Shown one piece after another: positions 11,152-21,985 of a DNA stretch of 64,000 bases (positions are counted from its first letter, which is position 1; every line of letters begins with the position of its first letter). The stretch is from Shinisaurus crocodilurus (Eukaryota; Chordata; Lepidosauria; Squamata; Shinisauridae), in the NCBI GenBank assembly GCA_021292165.1, contig CM037879.1, positions 20,607,525-20,671,524 on the forward strand, in the 5' to 3' direction. The translations under genes were made by a program, and so were the position numbers. The notes under the pieces were generated by a model. The model saw nothing but the letters and a program-made list of their open reading frames with translations. It made no database searches and was not told the DNA's origin.

Positions 11152-11323
11152 TTTCATAGATCATAGAGTTGGAAGGGACCTACAAGGCCATTGAGTCCAA
11201 CCCCCTGCTCAATGCAGGAAACTAGAGGAGGGGTCTCCCATCAAGTAATAACCAGGCCTGACCCTGCTTAGCTTTCCACACTCAGACAAGCTGAGCCAGC
11301 GTAAGCCACAGGCCTGTATATAG
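11152..11323 (-). mobile_element. 5S-rRNA-derived SINE with CR1 tail, copy 2
   Basis: Same build as the copy at 7172: minus-strand GGAAAGCTAAGCAGGGTCAG, TTGATGGGAGACC (one C-box base lost), then the CR1-like tail. Flanks GGATCAGGCA and GAACCAGGCA look like a diverged target duplication. Confidence 0.84.
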
Positions 11324-11729
11324 ATGAACCAGGCAACAGCACCAGTGGGCCATGCCAGGGTCGTTGGGTTCCAGCAGCTGCCTCATGACGTTGGCTGACC
11401 CTGTTGCTGACCCTGAATCAATTAATTAGAAGATCAATGTGGGGGGTTTTCCTCTAAAATATGACGTCCAAGACTGGGTCTTATGATCCACCAAGTTGCA
11501 TGTACCTCGCCAGCCATGTATGGTGGCTCAGTAGACCTCCTAATTGTGCTGCAGCTGCCTAGCAGCCGTCAAGCCATGACATGTAGCAGGTGAGCTGCAT
11601 CCAGCTTGCTGGATCAGAACTGGTATAGCCTGCTCTAAGTCTCTGGACCCCAAATATATGCATGTGCCTTGCCTGTCTGTGTGTATACACAGATGAATAA
11701 ACTAAGGGTTATTATTAGTTTACTTATGA

Positions 11730-11853
11730 CAGCCTTCCCAATCCAGCACCTTCCAGGTGTGTCGGACTATAACTCCCATCATCCTTCCACTAGCAGGGAT
11801 GATGGGAGTTGTAAGTCCAACACATCTGGGGGGCGCTGGGTTGGGGAAGGCTG
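11730..11853. mobile_element. hAT-type foldback MITE
   Basis: Termini CAGCCTTCCCAATCCAGCAC and GGTTGGGGAAGGCTG, with arms containing ACTCCCATCATCC and its complement. Duplications ACTTATGA and ACCTGTGA agree at 6 of 8. Confidence 0.78.
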
Positions 11854-12506
11854 ACCTGTGAAACAGAAGTAAAGAGCAGTGAGGTAGATCTGTAATTGAA
11901 AACAGGCCCACATTAATTTCTTCCTCTGTCAAGGATTTTTTGCCGCTGCCCCCCCATACCCATCAGTTGCACAAGCTTGACTTCAGTGCCCTGCCTGCCT
12001 TCCAACCATCCATCATACTGATAAATTGTCTCTGCAGTGCTTTAAGGGAAAGGAAAAGCAGAAGCAGATGTAAATTCTAAGGTGTTTACAGCAGTGCCAT
12101 TTTATTCTAGGCACAATGAGACATGAGGGGAAAAATACAGCTTTCCCCCGCCTCCTTGTAGAGAATAAAGAGTAGGGTTGTCTCCACTTGACGTTGCAAC
12201 TGGATTTTGATACCTCTAAGTGTAAGTTGAGAATGCCAATTTTCTGTGCTGCATGAAAAAAAATTGGTATTCTAGAACAGAGGTGGGCAGACTTTTGGCT
12301 TGCGGGATCTTCTCTCCTTTTTTTTTTTGCCAGGGTCTTAAGATCTGCCACCCACAACCAGTCACAAAATGGGTGTGGGTGAGGGTGAGGGTGGAGCCCA
12401 CAATAAAATGGTGGGTTGGGGGCGGAGCCAGTCACAAAAATATATTGTTCTGTGCATAAACATTAAATTTGTATAAGTCCAAAATCCCCATCAACCCCCT
12501 GTTCTC

Positions 12507-12700
12507 ACAATAAGACAATGGAATCAACTACCTAGGGAGGTGGTGGGCTCTCCCAGTCTGGAGGCATTCAAGGTGCGGCTGGACAGACATCTGTCAGAGA
12601 TGCTTTGACCTGGATTCCTGCATTGAGCAGGGGGTTGGACTCGATGGCCTTGTAGGCCCCTTCCAACTCTACTTTTCTATGATTCTATGATTCTATGATC
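12507..12700 (+). repeat. CR1 LINE 3' end
   Basis: Encodes the last few CR1 residues (AATCAACTACCTAGGGAGGT region). It then gives the diagnostic end GCATTGAGCAGGGGGTTGGA, CCTTCCAACTCTAC and three ATTCTATG-type units. It provides the reference for the tail of the 5S SINEs. Confidence 0.88.
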
Positions 12701-12836
12701 CACTCTCACCACACTTAGTCCAAGGAAAGGGATATATTTTTTAACAGTAGAAAAGGGAAAAAAATAGAATGAAAACAATTCTCAACTTCAAGAAAGCAAA
12801 CAAAGTTTATTTAGAAGTAGATGCAGAACTCTTGTA

Positions 12837-13086
12837 CAGCCATGCCTTGGATTGAGAGCATAATTCGTTCAGGAAACGTGCTTGTAATCCAAAACACTCT
12901 TATATCAAAACGAAATCCCCCAAAAAAAATTTGTACAGAGATTTTTAATTTAAGCTGTACTACAGTACTTGTATTGCAAGACGTCGCTTGTATATCAAGT
13001 AAAATTTTTTTTAATAAATATTTAAAAATTCGCTTGTCTTGCAAAACGCTCTCAAACCAAGTTACTTGCAATCCAAGGTATTACTG
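12837..13086. mobile_element. pogo/Tigger-like MITE, copy 1
   Basis: About 250 bases, ends CAGCCATGCCTTGGATTG and CAATCCAAGGTATTACTG, flanked by TA on both sides. Other copies at 23189, 28535 and 40157. The TA duplication and CAGT start fit a Tc1/mariner-superfamily pogo-like element. Confidence 0.82.
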
Positions 13087-13896
13087 TACTGGTTTTTTCC
13101 TGCAAATTTGTAATATTATCAGGCCCACATATTCACAAACCACTATAATGCACTCTCGCTGTCTTACCACAAATATTGTAGCTCAGAAAATCTGCACAAC
13201 TTTCACACTTGTTCCCAACATTTTTGTTTTGTTCCCAACTTTAACTTTCTCTTGCCCCTTATCTTCACTGTCCTTATTTTTACTGAAATCCTTAAAGAAC
13301 AAACCACCCGATCACATGCTGACCGAGAGAGGCTGCGGCGTCTTGCTTGTCAGCTACACAGCTCAGAAGCACAGTGCATCTTTCTCTTTTATTGAGCTCC
13401 TCAAGACTTCCTCGGACAGGGCAAGGATTTGCAGAGGGAAGTAACGGAAATAGAGAAAGGTGGTGTTCAGTACACTGCCAAGTTGTTCCAAGGACCTCAG
13501 CTGACCCACCGTTTCATCTCCCAAGTTCCCTACCGCTCACATCCCTGCCCAGCTCATGCCACTGCCAGAGACTGTCCAACTGCACAAGGAACCCAACTCT
13601 GCACAGGCAGAGGGGGCTGAGCTCACACCTCCATGGACCTGTAAAAAGGGTGCGCTTTCCTTCCTCCTCCCATCTCCACTCCCACCCCGTGGTACATAGC
13701 CACAGCTACTGCTGCCAGTGCCAGAAACATGCACAGCTGCTGCTCTTGCTGCCTCCTCTAAAGTAAGCTTTGCTTGAGCTGGGCAGATGCTCAGTGTAAA
13801 GACACTGAGCCGAACTATAAATTCCATTTATTTTAATTTTTGGAGAGCAGATCTGTGCAACCCTCAAGACAGAGCATTCAGCAGAACTCTTTCATC
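13087..13896. other. Non-coding interval
   Basis: No recognisable gene. ORFs of about 100-140 residues here are proline- or leucine-rich and overlap on both strands. Confidence 0.4.
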
Positions 13897-13897
13897 T

Positions 13898-14073
13898 TTC
13901 ATAGATTTCATAGATCATAGAGTTGGAAGGAGCCTACAAGGCTATCAAGTCCAACCCCCTGCTCAATGCAGGAAACTAGAGGACGGGTCTCCCATCCAAG
14001 TCATAACCAGCCTGACCCTGCTTAGCTTTCCACGCTCAGACAAGCTGAGCCAGCGTGAGCCACAGGCCTGTAT
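13898..14073 (-). mobile_element. 5S-rRNA-derived SINE with CR1 tail, copy 3
   Basis: Minus strand: GTGGAAAGCTAAGCAGGGTC, TTGGATGGGAGACC, then the CR1-type tail and ATGAAATCTATGA. Full length by comparison with the other copies. Confidence 0.85.
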
Positions 14074-14139
14074 TTTAGCTACAAACAAACCTACAATCTT
14101 ACCCCTAGAAAGAATAATAGGGGAGCCTAACCCCAGCTG

Positions 14140-14228
14140 GTAGGGCTGCAGCCCTACGCACATTTACTTGGGAGTAAATCCCAGTAACCTTAATGGGATT
14201 TGCTTTTGAGCAAACACGCATAGAACCA
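14140..14228. repeat. Short MITE-like repeat (ACTTGGGAGTAA family)
   Basis: Contains CTACGCACATTTACTTGGGA and the inverted ATGGGATTTGCTTTTGAGC. Related copies at 41570-41690, 55050-55160 and 62205-62490. Confidence 0.55.
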
Positions 14229-14256
14229 GGCATCATATATATTAAATTGGGGCAGA

Positions 14257-14604
14257 TTATGTCCCTGTAATGAACAAGAAATTGAAACTCTGGAGCATAT
14301 TCTTTTTGTATGTAATTTCTACAGGGACGAGCGTACGAGACTTATTTGCCCAGAAATGAGAAAATTCCCTGGAAGGTCCTTGGGATGGTATTTAAAATAT
14401 TTTTTAACTGATACAAACAAGTCCATCACAGAGCTAGTGGCCAAGTTCCTTTTTTCTGCACAGAAAACGCGTAGGTCGATTATTGTGTCTGATTTAAAAT
14501 TTTAAAATTGCTTTTAGGATATGTAACTGTACAAATTGGTTAAATTGTTTTATATGTTTACATGAGTTGTGTTGGGTCTGTGACCGCATAATAAAGATTG
14601 ATTG
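14257..14604 (+). mobile_element. 5'-truncated LINE with 18-bp target duplication
   Basis: Flanked by a perfect 18-base duplication ATATTAAATTGGGGCAGA (14239-14256 and 14605-14622). The insert encodes the last about 82 residues of a LINE protein in one uninterrupted frame. It begins with a C-x-C...H...C cluster (LCPCNEQEIE..EHILFVC), as at the C-terminus of many non-LTR reverse transcriptases. A stop follows in about 250 bases, then AATAAAGATTGATTGAT. It is not CR1 or L2; L1-, Tx1- or I/Vingi-like are possible. The intact duplication and frame mean a fairly recent insertion. Confidence 0.82.
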
Positions 14605-14781
14605 ATATTAAATTGGGGCAGACAGAAATCCCATCCAGTCCTCCCACTCATGCCCAAAGGTGGAGGAAGAGCTGGGGGAGGAGGAGGAGGAGGAGCACTC
14701 CCATGGTAGAGAGCAGATCCCCACCCCTCCTCTCCAGGTGGAAAGGAGGTTATGGAGGGGAAGCAAGGAAGGTGGTGTCTG

Positions 14782-14840
14782 GGGCATGCTGGGAGTTGTA
14801 GGACATTTTTCTGCCTAAATGTGCATAGGATTCCTCCTTA
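14782..14840. repeat. Half of a foldback MITE (GGGYGCAATCCTATG family)
   Basis: Reads GGGGCATGCTGGGAGTTGTA, then TGTGCATAGGATTCCTCC, the right arm of the family at 7985-8115. Confidence 0.6.
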
Positions 14841-14948
14841 ATTTTTTCTCTCGCTCCCCTTTGCCTCCCATATTTTTTTTCTGGGTGGGAAGCTTTTTGT
14901 TGACAGAGACTGAGGACGGAGCTGCTTCTCTCCGAATGCATTAGCTGC

Positions 14949-14954
<6 letters not shown>

Positions 14955-14981
<27 letters not shown>

Positions 14982-14982
14982 G
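14955..14982. repeat. (CT)n microsatellite
   Basis: About 13 CT units. Confidence 0.95.
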
Positions 14983-15270
14983 GGCACGTTCGCATGTCAC
15001 GACAACCGACCCTGGCAATAAGCCACCATGGATTGTTAATCATGTGAACATGTGAGTCGGGCTTACCGTGGGTTGTTGGCCCCCTCCTCTCCCCTCGGTC
15101 CTCCCGTGGGTATCCCAGGGGACATCGTGGGAGGAACAAGTAGTCGTCCCCCCCCCCCGCCTGCTGTGATCGTGAGCTGTTTCGGGGCTTGCCGTGACTT
15201 TTTTTCTGTTTACCCTTTTTTCGCGCTCTACCAATTCTAGGCTGGTAGAAAAGCATATGGGGAAGAGGAG

Positions 15271-15485
15271 AGCTGGTGTGGTATCGTGGTTAGAGTGTTG
15301 GACTGGGACTTGGGAGATCCGGGTTCTAGTCCCCACTTGGCCATGCAGCTCACTGGGTGACTTTCAGCCAGTTACTCATTCTCAGCCTAACCTACCTCAC
15401 AGGGTTGTTGTGAAGATAAAATGGAGAGGAGGGAAGAGGATTATGTAAACTGCCTTGGGTTCCTTATTTATTTTATTTATTTATT
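15271..15485 (+). mobile_element. Sauria-type tRNA SINE
   Basis: Head GAGCTGGTGTGGTATCGTGG, B box GGGTTCTAGTCCC, conserved middle CAGCCTAACCTACCTCACAG and end GCCTTGGGTTCCTT, then A/T repeats. It runs tail-to-tail into the next, inverted copy. Confidence 0.88.
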
Positions 15486-15707
15486 TATTATATTTATACC
15501 CCGCCTTTTTTCCTGCAAGGAACCCAAGGTGGCTTACATAATCCTCCTCCCCATTTTATCCTCGCAACAGCCCTGTGAGGTAGGTTAGGCTGAGAGGCAA
15601 TGACTGGCCCAAAGTCACCCAGTGAGTTTCATGGCGGAACGGGGACTAGAACTCAGATCTCCCAAGTCCCAGTCCAACACTCTCACCACTACGCCACACT
15701 GGCTCTC
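15470..15707 (-). mobile_element. Sauria-type tRNA SINE, inverted to its neighbour
   Basis: Starts (plus strand) with TTATATTTATACCCCGCCTT and ends CACACTGGCTCTC. On the minus strand it has the B box, the CTAACCTACCTCACAGGG segment and the GGCGGGGTATAAATATAA tail. Confidence 0.9.
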
Positions 15708-15784
15708 AACAACTTCCAAATTAACAATGTAACAACAACATTGTAAGAACAATGTAACAACAACAATGTAACAACTTCCAAATT

Positions 15785-16150
15785 AGGGATGGATGAATCT
15801 GTCCATTTAAGTTTCTCTCGATTTTAACTTTTCCAATCTTAAGTTTGTTTCATGCAGTTTCTGCATCAGTTTGCAGTTCTTTAAAGTCTGCATTAAAATC
15901 CATGTGCATTTTCATGTGCATTTTTCCTACTATACACGTGTTGTTGGGGTTTTTTTGCATTTTGCCTAACATACACATTTTTGCATGTATTATGTTGTTT
16001 TCACAAATATTCTCAATTTTGTGCATACTTTCCCCTAATGTACACATTTCTGTACACAGGTTTTGATTGGAGAACAACATTCATAGAAGTTAAAATACCC
16101 AAGGATAACTTGAGTTTCAGCTGGCAAACTGGTTTGGGAACTGTGAACTG
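15785..16150 (+). repeat. Unclassified interspersed repeat A, copy 2
   Basis: Starts AGGGATGGATGAATCTGTCC. The body repeats TACACATTTTTGCATG-like motifs, and it then passes GATTGGAGAAC as in copy 1. Confidence 0.6.
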
Positions 16151-16254
16151 AACAAGTTTCTCCCCCATTCTTAGTAATAATTATAATAATTATAACATCA
16201 CAATTATGGCTGTTTGAAACAAACTGGTTTCCTTTAGGAAATTCAGTTGATGAT

Positions 16255-16715
16255 TATCTTATTTATGTATTTGTTATTTATTTAAAATATTTATAGGCCA
16301 CCTTACAAGGGAAGCCCCCCCATTGCAGCGTATAACAATAAAATGCATATAATATTCATAATAAAAAACCCGATGTGCTAATTAAAACAGCAAATGTTCC
16401 AAAAAAACAACAAACACCAGCATAACACAGAACCTACAACACAATTGCAGCTATAACCCAGTCTTCATAAAATATAATCAGGGGAAGGCCAGAGTGTAAA
16501 CAGGTAAGTCTTCAGGGCCTTCTTAAAAGCCTGCAATAATGGGGCCTGGCAGACCCCCAATGGCAACTCATTCCAGAGGTGTGGGGCCACTGCAGAAAAG
16601 GCCCTCTCTCGTGTACTTGCCCACCTGATCTTAAAGTGCAGGCAGGCAGATAAGGGTGAAGGCGGTTCTTCAGGTAATTTAGTCCCAAACCGTTTAAGGC
16701 TTTAAAGCTCAAAAC
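16255..16715 (-). repeat. L2-like LINE 3' end
   Basis: Minus-strand translation gives the L2 C-terminal signature (RAFSAVAPHLWNELP-like), followed by an A/T-rich 3' untranslated part. Frames are broken, so it is an old copy. Confidence 0.75.
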
Positions 16716-17262
16716 CAGCGCTATATATTGTAAATAAATCTTGTACTGACAGATAATGTTCTTGTAATCTAACGGTTTGGTGATTCAGCCTCTTCCATAA
16801 GGCCAAACAGTTCTTGATCATTACCTTTCCCCATGATTTAAACCACCAGCTAATTATAGGTTTGTCCTTAACGTTGTCTATGCAAGCAATATTCAACATA
16901 ACATTACCTGAGAATTATGTTTGCTGTGGTCGATTTTTTTCAGGTGATTTATTGGCTAGCATTCTGGCCAGAATTTTGGTCATGAATATTAAAAGTTGGC
17001 TCGTTTCATTAGCCAGCCTTTGGTGAAACACAGCGCTGCTTGTCATTCTTTTGTGACAAATTATTTGGGGTGAGGGTTGTTTTACTTGTGAATCACAACA
17101 TAGAGAAATGGAGTAAAAAGAGGCCATTCATCCTAGCTAGCAGTTCAGTCATATTGGAAATCAACATCAAGATAAGATAAACAGAATTTTCTCCATGAAT
17201 GAATGAATTTGTCTGGTAAGAGGGGATACTGACATCTCCTGTGTACATAATACAGTTAAAAG
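16716..17262. other. Non-coding interval
   Basis: No gene or named repeat recognised. Confidence 0.4.
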
Positions 17263-17263
17263 G

Positions 17264-17830
17264 AATCATAGAAAAGTAGAGTTGGAAGGGGCCTACCAGG
17301 CCATCGAGTCCAAACCCCTGCTCAATGCAGGAATCCAGGTCAAAGCATCCCTGACAGATGGCTGTCCAGCTTCACCTTGAATGCCTCCAGACTAGAGTGG
17401 GAGAGCTCACCACCTCCCTAGGTAATTGGTTCCATTGTCTTATTGCTCTAACAGTCAGGAAATTTTTCCTGATGTTTAGGTGGAATCTGGGTTCCTGTAA
17501 CTTGAACCCATTATTCCATGTCCTGCAAACTGGGATGATCGAGAAGAGATCCTGGCCCTCCTCTGTGTGACAACCCTTCAAGTACTGGAAAAGTGCTATC
17601 ATATCTCCCCTCAGTCTCCTCTTCTGAAGGCTAAACATGCCCAGTTCTTTCAGTCTCTCCTCATAGGGCCTTGTTTCCAGTCCCTTTATCATCTTTGTTG
17701 CCCTCCTCTGAACCCTCTCCAGTTTGTCTACATCCTTCTTAAAGTGTGGTGCCCAGAACTGGACGCAGTACTCAAGATGAGGCCTAACCAGTGCTGAGTA
17801 AAGGGGAATTATCACTTCGCGTGATCCCAA
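17264..17830 (-). pseudogene. CR1 LINE 3' end with partial reverse-transcriptase C-terminus
   Basis: On the minus strand an uninterrupted frame of 152 codons (17372-17830) carries [18 protein letters not shown] and [10 protein letters not shown], the conserved end of CR1 ORF2. The CR1 3' end follows (CAGGGGTTTGGACTCGATGG type). It is truncated at the 5' side, so no endonuclease or polymerase core is present. Confidence 0.9.
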
Positions 17831-20214
17831 ACATTAATTTAATCTTAGGAGAAGTATACAAGATAAATGAAATTTTTCAGGGAACTAAATGAAAGATAGA
17901 TGGTGAAAACTAAAGCTGAGCTGAAACTACTTGTTTCGTTCTGTATTTGGTTTTGTGAGCATCAAAAAGTGTTGCAAACATAATTGGCTTTTCAGTGCTG
18001 TTCTTCTCTATACTATTTTCCTTCTTCTTTGCCCTCCAAATCTGATTGGGTGTGGTGACACATGTGGCTTTGTGTATGCATTCATTATGTTATCTTATCC
18101 AATGTATCTCCATGACATAACTAACAAAATCATGTGGGTTGCCACAACCAGTCAGATTAAACTGTAGTTTGAGCAAATGATGTAGTTTAATATCACATGG
18201 CTGTTATTTTTTTCTCTCCCTGTATGCATGATGTTCCCACAAGGAAGTAAAATGGGGAGAGTGATCCTGTGGCCCCTACTCAGGGTCTAGGAAGCCATAG
18301 GATACTTCAGATTCCCAGATCTGAGGTCGAAGACAGAGCTCCGACCTCAGAGCTGGGAATCCGCGCTCCAATCCCCCTCTCCCCTGCAGCCGACGTGGAC
18401 AGAACTGCGCCAACTGCTCTCCAAGGTTGGAAAATTGACCTCGGAGAGAGGGTAAAGGGGGCGGTTTGGGAGGAGGGGAGGAGACTGGGGCTACCAGGTT
18501 ACGCACTATTCTGACAGCACTCCAGCCTCCTCCCCGCCCCCTTTGAAGCACTGCAACTAGACAGCCAAAATCAGCCATCTAGCTGAACTGCAGAGCAGGA
18601 GGAGCGGGGAGATGGGGATCGCCTGTGCCGCTTCTCCCACTCTGCACTGGATGCTGGTAAGCCTCCAAGGTCGGAAGCTTACGAGCATCAAGGGTGCAAT
18701 CGATAGGTTTGGCCCTAATTGCATTTTTGAATTTTAAGCTGCTTCAGAAGCCATTTTAGTAACAACCGAAAACCTGGCACAAAAATTAACTTTTAACCTA
18801 GTCTATCCTAACTTAATGTACAAAGTACTTTTACCATGTGTTGTTATATTACATCAGTGAAACGTGGCCAATACTATACATCCCAGCCTCTCTACAAGTT
18901 TTAGTTTTATTTTGTGTTTAAAATAATACATTGCCCAGTCTTCTTCCTAATTTAAACTTTATTTTGTCCATGTTTTCTAAAGGGTTGTGAAACCTGATCC
19001 CCAGTATGGGAAACAAAAAGGGCGGAGTGTGCTCAGTAGCATTGGAGTGGGAAAATCTGTCCAGTTGTATTTTTATTTGATATACCCGCAGGCAAGTCCC
19101 ACAAGTACATTCTTCCCAGAAGATTTTTGATGGTGCAGTATGGAGAAGTACATGGTTGTGTTAACAACTGATATCTTTGTGTAGCACCCAGAGAGGAAAA
19201 ACAGTTGTTCCTTATGACCTGTGAAAGGCATATGAAAGCCGCCCTTTGTGAAATCCTGAAAGCAAGCCCCTTGGCCCAATAACACAAGTGCTTGACGACT
19301 ATCAAAAGTTACTGAGAGCCAGTGTGGATCAGGAGAGGAAATGTTGGTGGGAGACCCAAGTTTAAATGCCAGTTCAACCAGAAAGTTACTGCTCGGTAGC
19401 CAGTGGTAATTCCACACACCTCTGTTTATGGAACGGTAATATTCACAATCTATCTCAACATAAAACAAGGGTTCTGAATAGTACTGTGCTGAATTTTTGT
19501 GAGGTTTGATTTTCACCGTGAAAGTTGCCATTTTAGGGCATATGAAAACATTCACAGAATGTTCCACACCTTAGCTAATTTCTTCATGGCTGTTTGCTAG
19601 TACTGTTCCTTCAAGTGATGTCACAGCTACTATAAATTAAGTCAAGTTTCAGGCATTTTCATTCCGTCCTTGGGTGGTGATGTAAATTGTAAAGGGAAAC
19701 TGGAGAGGGCTTGTATGTGTTGCAGAAGCGCAAGTGACTGTGGGTGGGTGAGTGTTACTGGGCTCTGAATAGGGCATGTTTGTTATATGGGTTGATATTA
19801 AGCGGTAAAACATATGTGCTTTGTAAATAAAGTGGGGTGGGTTTTTTTGCATGTTGAGCCTGCAAGAATCGCACTTATCACAAAACCAGTAGGAGAATTT
19901 TGAAGCCAACAACAGCTCAAGCTGAAATCTGACAAAAAGATAAGAAAAGATCTTTCTCCCAAGGACGTTGAAACTACGGTATTTTCAAATTAACTTGAAA
20001 AAGACCTAGAGTTGAAACGGACCTGTTCCGTTGTACACATTTCGGCATGTTTAATATTTATGTGGTTGTGAGTGCAATATAGCAGCAGAATAAAACATTC
20101 CTGGAAGCAACAACAATTAGATGGTAAAAGCCTACTTAAATAAGTGAGTTTTCAATGCCCATCTAATTGGCACTAATTGACGGACCTACTCAGGGAGGCA
20201 CTAATTGATGAACT
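17831..20214. other. Non-coding interval, no gene recognised
   Basis: Contains a G/C-rich stretch at about 18260-18700 with a small inverted repeat (TCTGAGGTCG / CGACCTCAGA) and an A/T-rich part after. The longest frame (164 codons, minus, 19073-19567) has no known motif and no codon-level signal that I can see. Confidence 0.45.
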
Positions 20215-20410
20215 TTGCAGATCAGAACATGGTTACCCTTCGCTTTTCACAATTCTCCAAATTTTGCAGTACAGTACTAGGTTCAAGAAACATATGAAAA
20301 TGCATATAAAATGTGTTTTAGGTTAAAATGCATACAAACACCCATATTCTAGGATAAAATATCTACAAAAGTGTTCATTTTAGAGTAAAGTATGTACAAA
20401 AATGTGTATT

Positions 20411-20441
<31 letters not shown>

Positions 20442-20808
20442 TTCTATTTATACCCCGCCTTTTTTACTGCAAGGAACCCAAGGCAGCTTACATAATCCTC
20501 CTCCTCCTCTTCATTTTATCCTCACAACAACCCTGTGAGGTAGGTTAGGCTGGCACAAGTCACCCAGTGAGTTTCATGGCCGAGTGGGGACTAGAACCCG
20601 GATCTCCCGAGTCCCATTCTAACACTCTCACCACTACGCCACACTGGCTCTTTTTTGTGAAAAATATATTCAAAAGTTATGTGACTTTCATTGTGATTTT
20701 AAAAAAATAAATAAAGCAGATTGATGTGTAAATGGGACAGAATGGACTTATGAATGAACACATACAAAATTGACATGGACCAGAAACAGACTAATCCATC
20801 CATCCCTA
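20215..20808 (-). repeat. Unclassified interspersed repeat A, copy 3, split by a SINE
   Basis: On the minus strand it begins AGGGATGGATGGATTAGTCT and continues past the inserted SINE (20405-20652) to GAGAATTGTGAAAAGCG. The orientation is opposite to the other two copies. Confidence 0.55.
20405..20652 (-). mobile_element. Sauria-type tRNA SINE
   Basis: Plus-strand order: (TTTA)n tail, TATTTATACCCCGCC, GAACCCAAGGCAGC, TGAGGTAGGTTAGGCTG, B-box complement, CACACTGGCTC. Inserted into repeat A, so it is younger than that element. Confidence 0.9.
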
Positions 20809-20837
20809 CCGGAGAATAGATTGGTCCCACAGAAGAC

Positions 20838-21345
20838 GAGCCATAGCTCAGTGGTAGAGCACATACTTTACATCAGGGGTGCAGAACCTCTTTCAGCCCA
20901 AGGGCCGAATTCCATTTCAGAGAAGCTCAAGAAGACCCAATTCCAGAAGTGGGCAGGGCCAAAGGCAAAGGGGGTGGGATAAAAAATACCAGCATATTTT
21001 AGCTTAAAGCTCTAACTGTCAGTAACTAAGCCTTAGGAGAGGCATTTCAACCTTTTTAGAATGGGGAAAATACTGCACAAAAGCCGGGCAATCATCAAAT
21101 GATCAGTGTTTGGGGGAAGGGGGTGGGGCCTTCTGGGGAAAGCCAGAAGGCCAGATTTGGCCCCCGGGCCTGAGGTTTGGCACCCCTGCTTTGCATACAG
21201 AAGGTCAGTCCATGGCATCTCCAGGAAGAGAAAGACTCTTGTCTGAAACCCTGGCGAGCACTGCTAGACTAGTCAGCACAGAGAATACTGAGCTAGATGG
21301 ACTGATAGCCTGACTCAGGATAAGGCAGCTTCCTGTGTTCTAATA
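20838..21345 (+). mobile_element. tRNA-derived SINE, second family, split by a MITE
   Basis: Head GAGCCATAGCTCAGTGGTAG (A box). It is broken inside the tRNA-like region by a MITE and resumes CTTTGCATACAGAAGGTCAG. The tail contains GATAAGGCAGCTTCCTGTGT. Confidence 0.85.
20874..21188. mobile_element. hAT-type element (315 bp) in a SINE
   Basis: Termini CAGGGGTGCAGAACC and GGTTTGGCACCCCTG. Target duplications CTTTACAT (20866-20873) and CTTTGCAT (21189-21196), 7 of 8. The interior is not a simple palindrome; no coding capacity. Confidence 0.85.
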
Positions 21346-21544
21346 CAAAAGTTGGCCTGCTCTGCCTTAAACAGGGATGGGGACTTGGACTCGGGGACTC
21401 GACTCGTGAGTCGGACTGAGTCCCCCCTCAGACTCGAGTCCCAATAATTTTTATGGGACTCGAGACTCGACTTGGGACTCGAGCCCAAGGACTCCGCCAC
21501 CGCCACCGCCACTGCCCTCTCCTCTGCCGCCGCCCTCGCCACCG

Positions 21545-21825
21545 TCGCACGCCGCCACCACCGACCTCACCTCACCACCGCCGCACGCCGCCGCCGCCAT
21601 CGAATGCCACCTCACGCCGCCGTTGCACACAGCATGCCACGTCACGCCGCCACCGCAGCTCTGTTTTTGGCGGGAGGAACCATGGCAACCCCGCCAAAAA
21701 CAGAGCGACGGTGGCGTGACGCGGCATGCTGTGTGCGACGGCGGCGTGAGGCGGCGGCGGCGGAGGTGAGGTTGACGGCGGCGGAGATGAGGTTGACGGT
21801 GGCGGCGGCGGAGGTGAGGTCGACG
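21545..21825. repeat. Large imperfect palindrome, GC-rich
   Basis: Centred at about 21682 on CCATGG. The arms carry CTCTGTTTTTGGCGGG and CCCGCCAAAAACAGAG, then GCATGCTGTGTGCGACGGCG-like sequence against its complement, extending roughly 130 bases each side. Confidence 0.75.
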
Positions 21826-21985
21826 GCGGCGGCGGCGGAGGTGAGGTCGACGGCGGCGGAGGTGAAGTGAGGGCAGCGGCGTGCGACGGTGGTGGAGGTG
21901 AGGTGAGGGCGGCGGCGTGCAATGGTGGCGGCGGCAGAGGTGAGGTGAAGGCGGCGGCATGCGACGGTGGCGGCGGTGGAGGCGA
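21760..21985. repeat. GCGGCGGAGGTGAGG minisatellite
   Basis: Degenerate tandem units of about 24-36 bases containing GGCGGAGGTGAGGT followed by GACGGCGG or GAAGGCGG. Confidence 0.75.

Noticed and set aside
12270..12480. MITE beginning CAGAGGTGGGCAGACTTTTG
   Set aside because: Only a left end like other hAT elements; no right end or duplication identified.
12821..13444. 207-codon plus-strand frame
   Set aside because: Starts in the pogo-like MITE and crosses its end into unrelated sequence; no domain.
19073..19567. 164-codon minus-strand frame
   Set aside because: No recognisable motif or splice context; probably chance.
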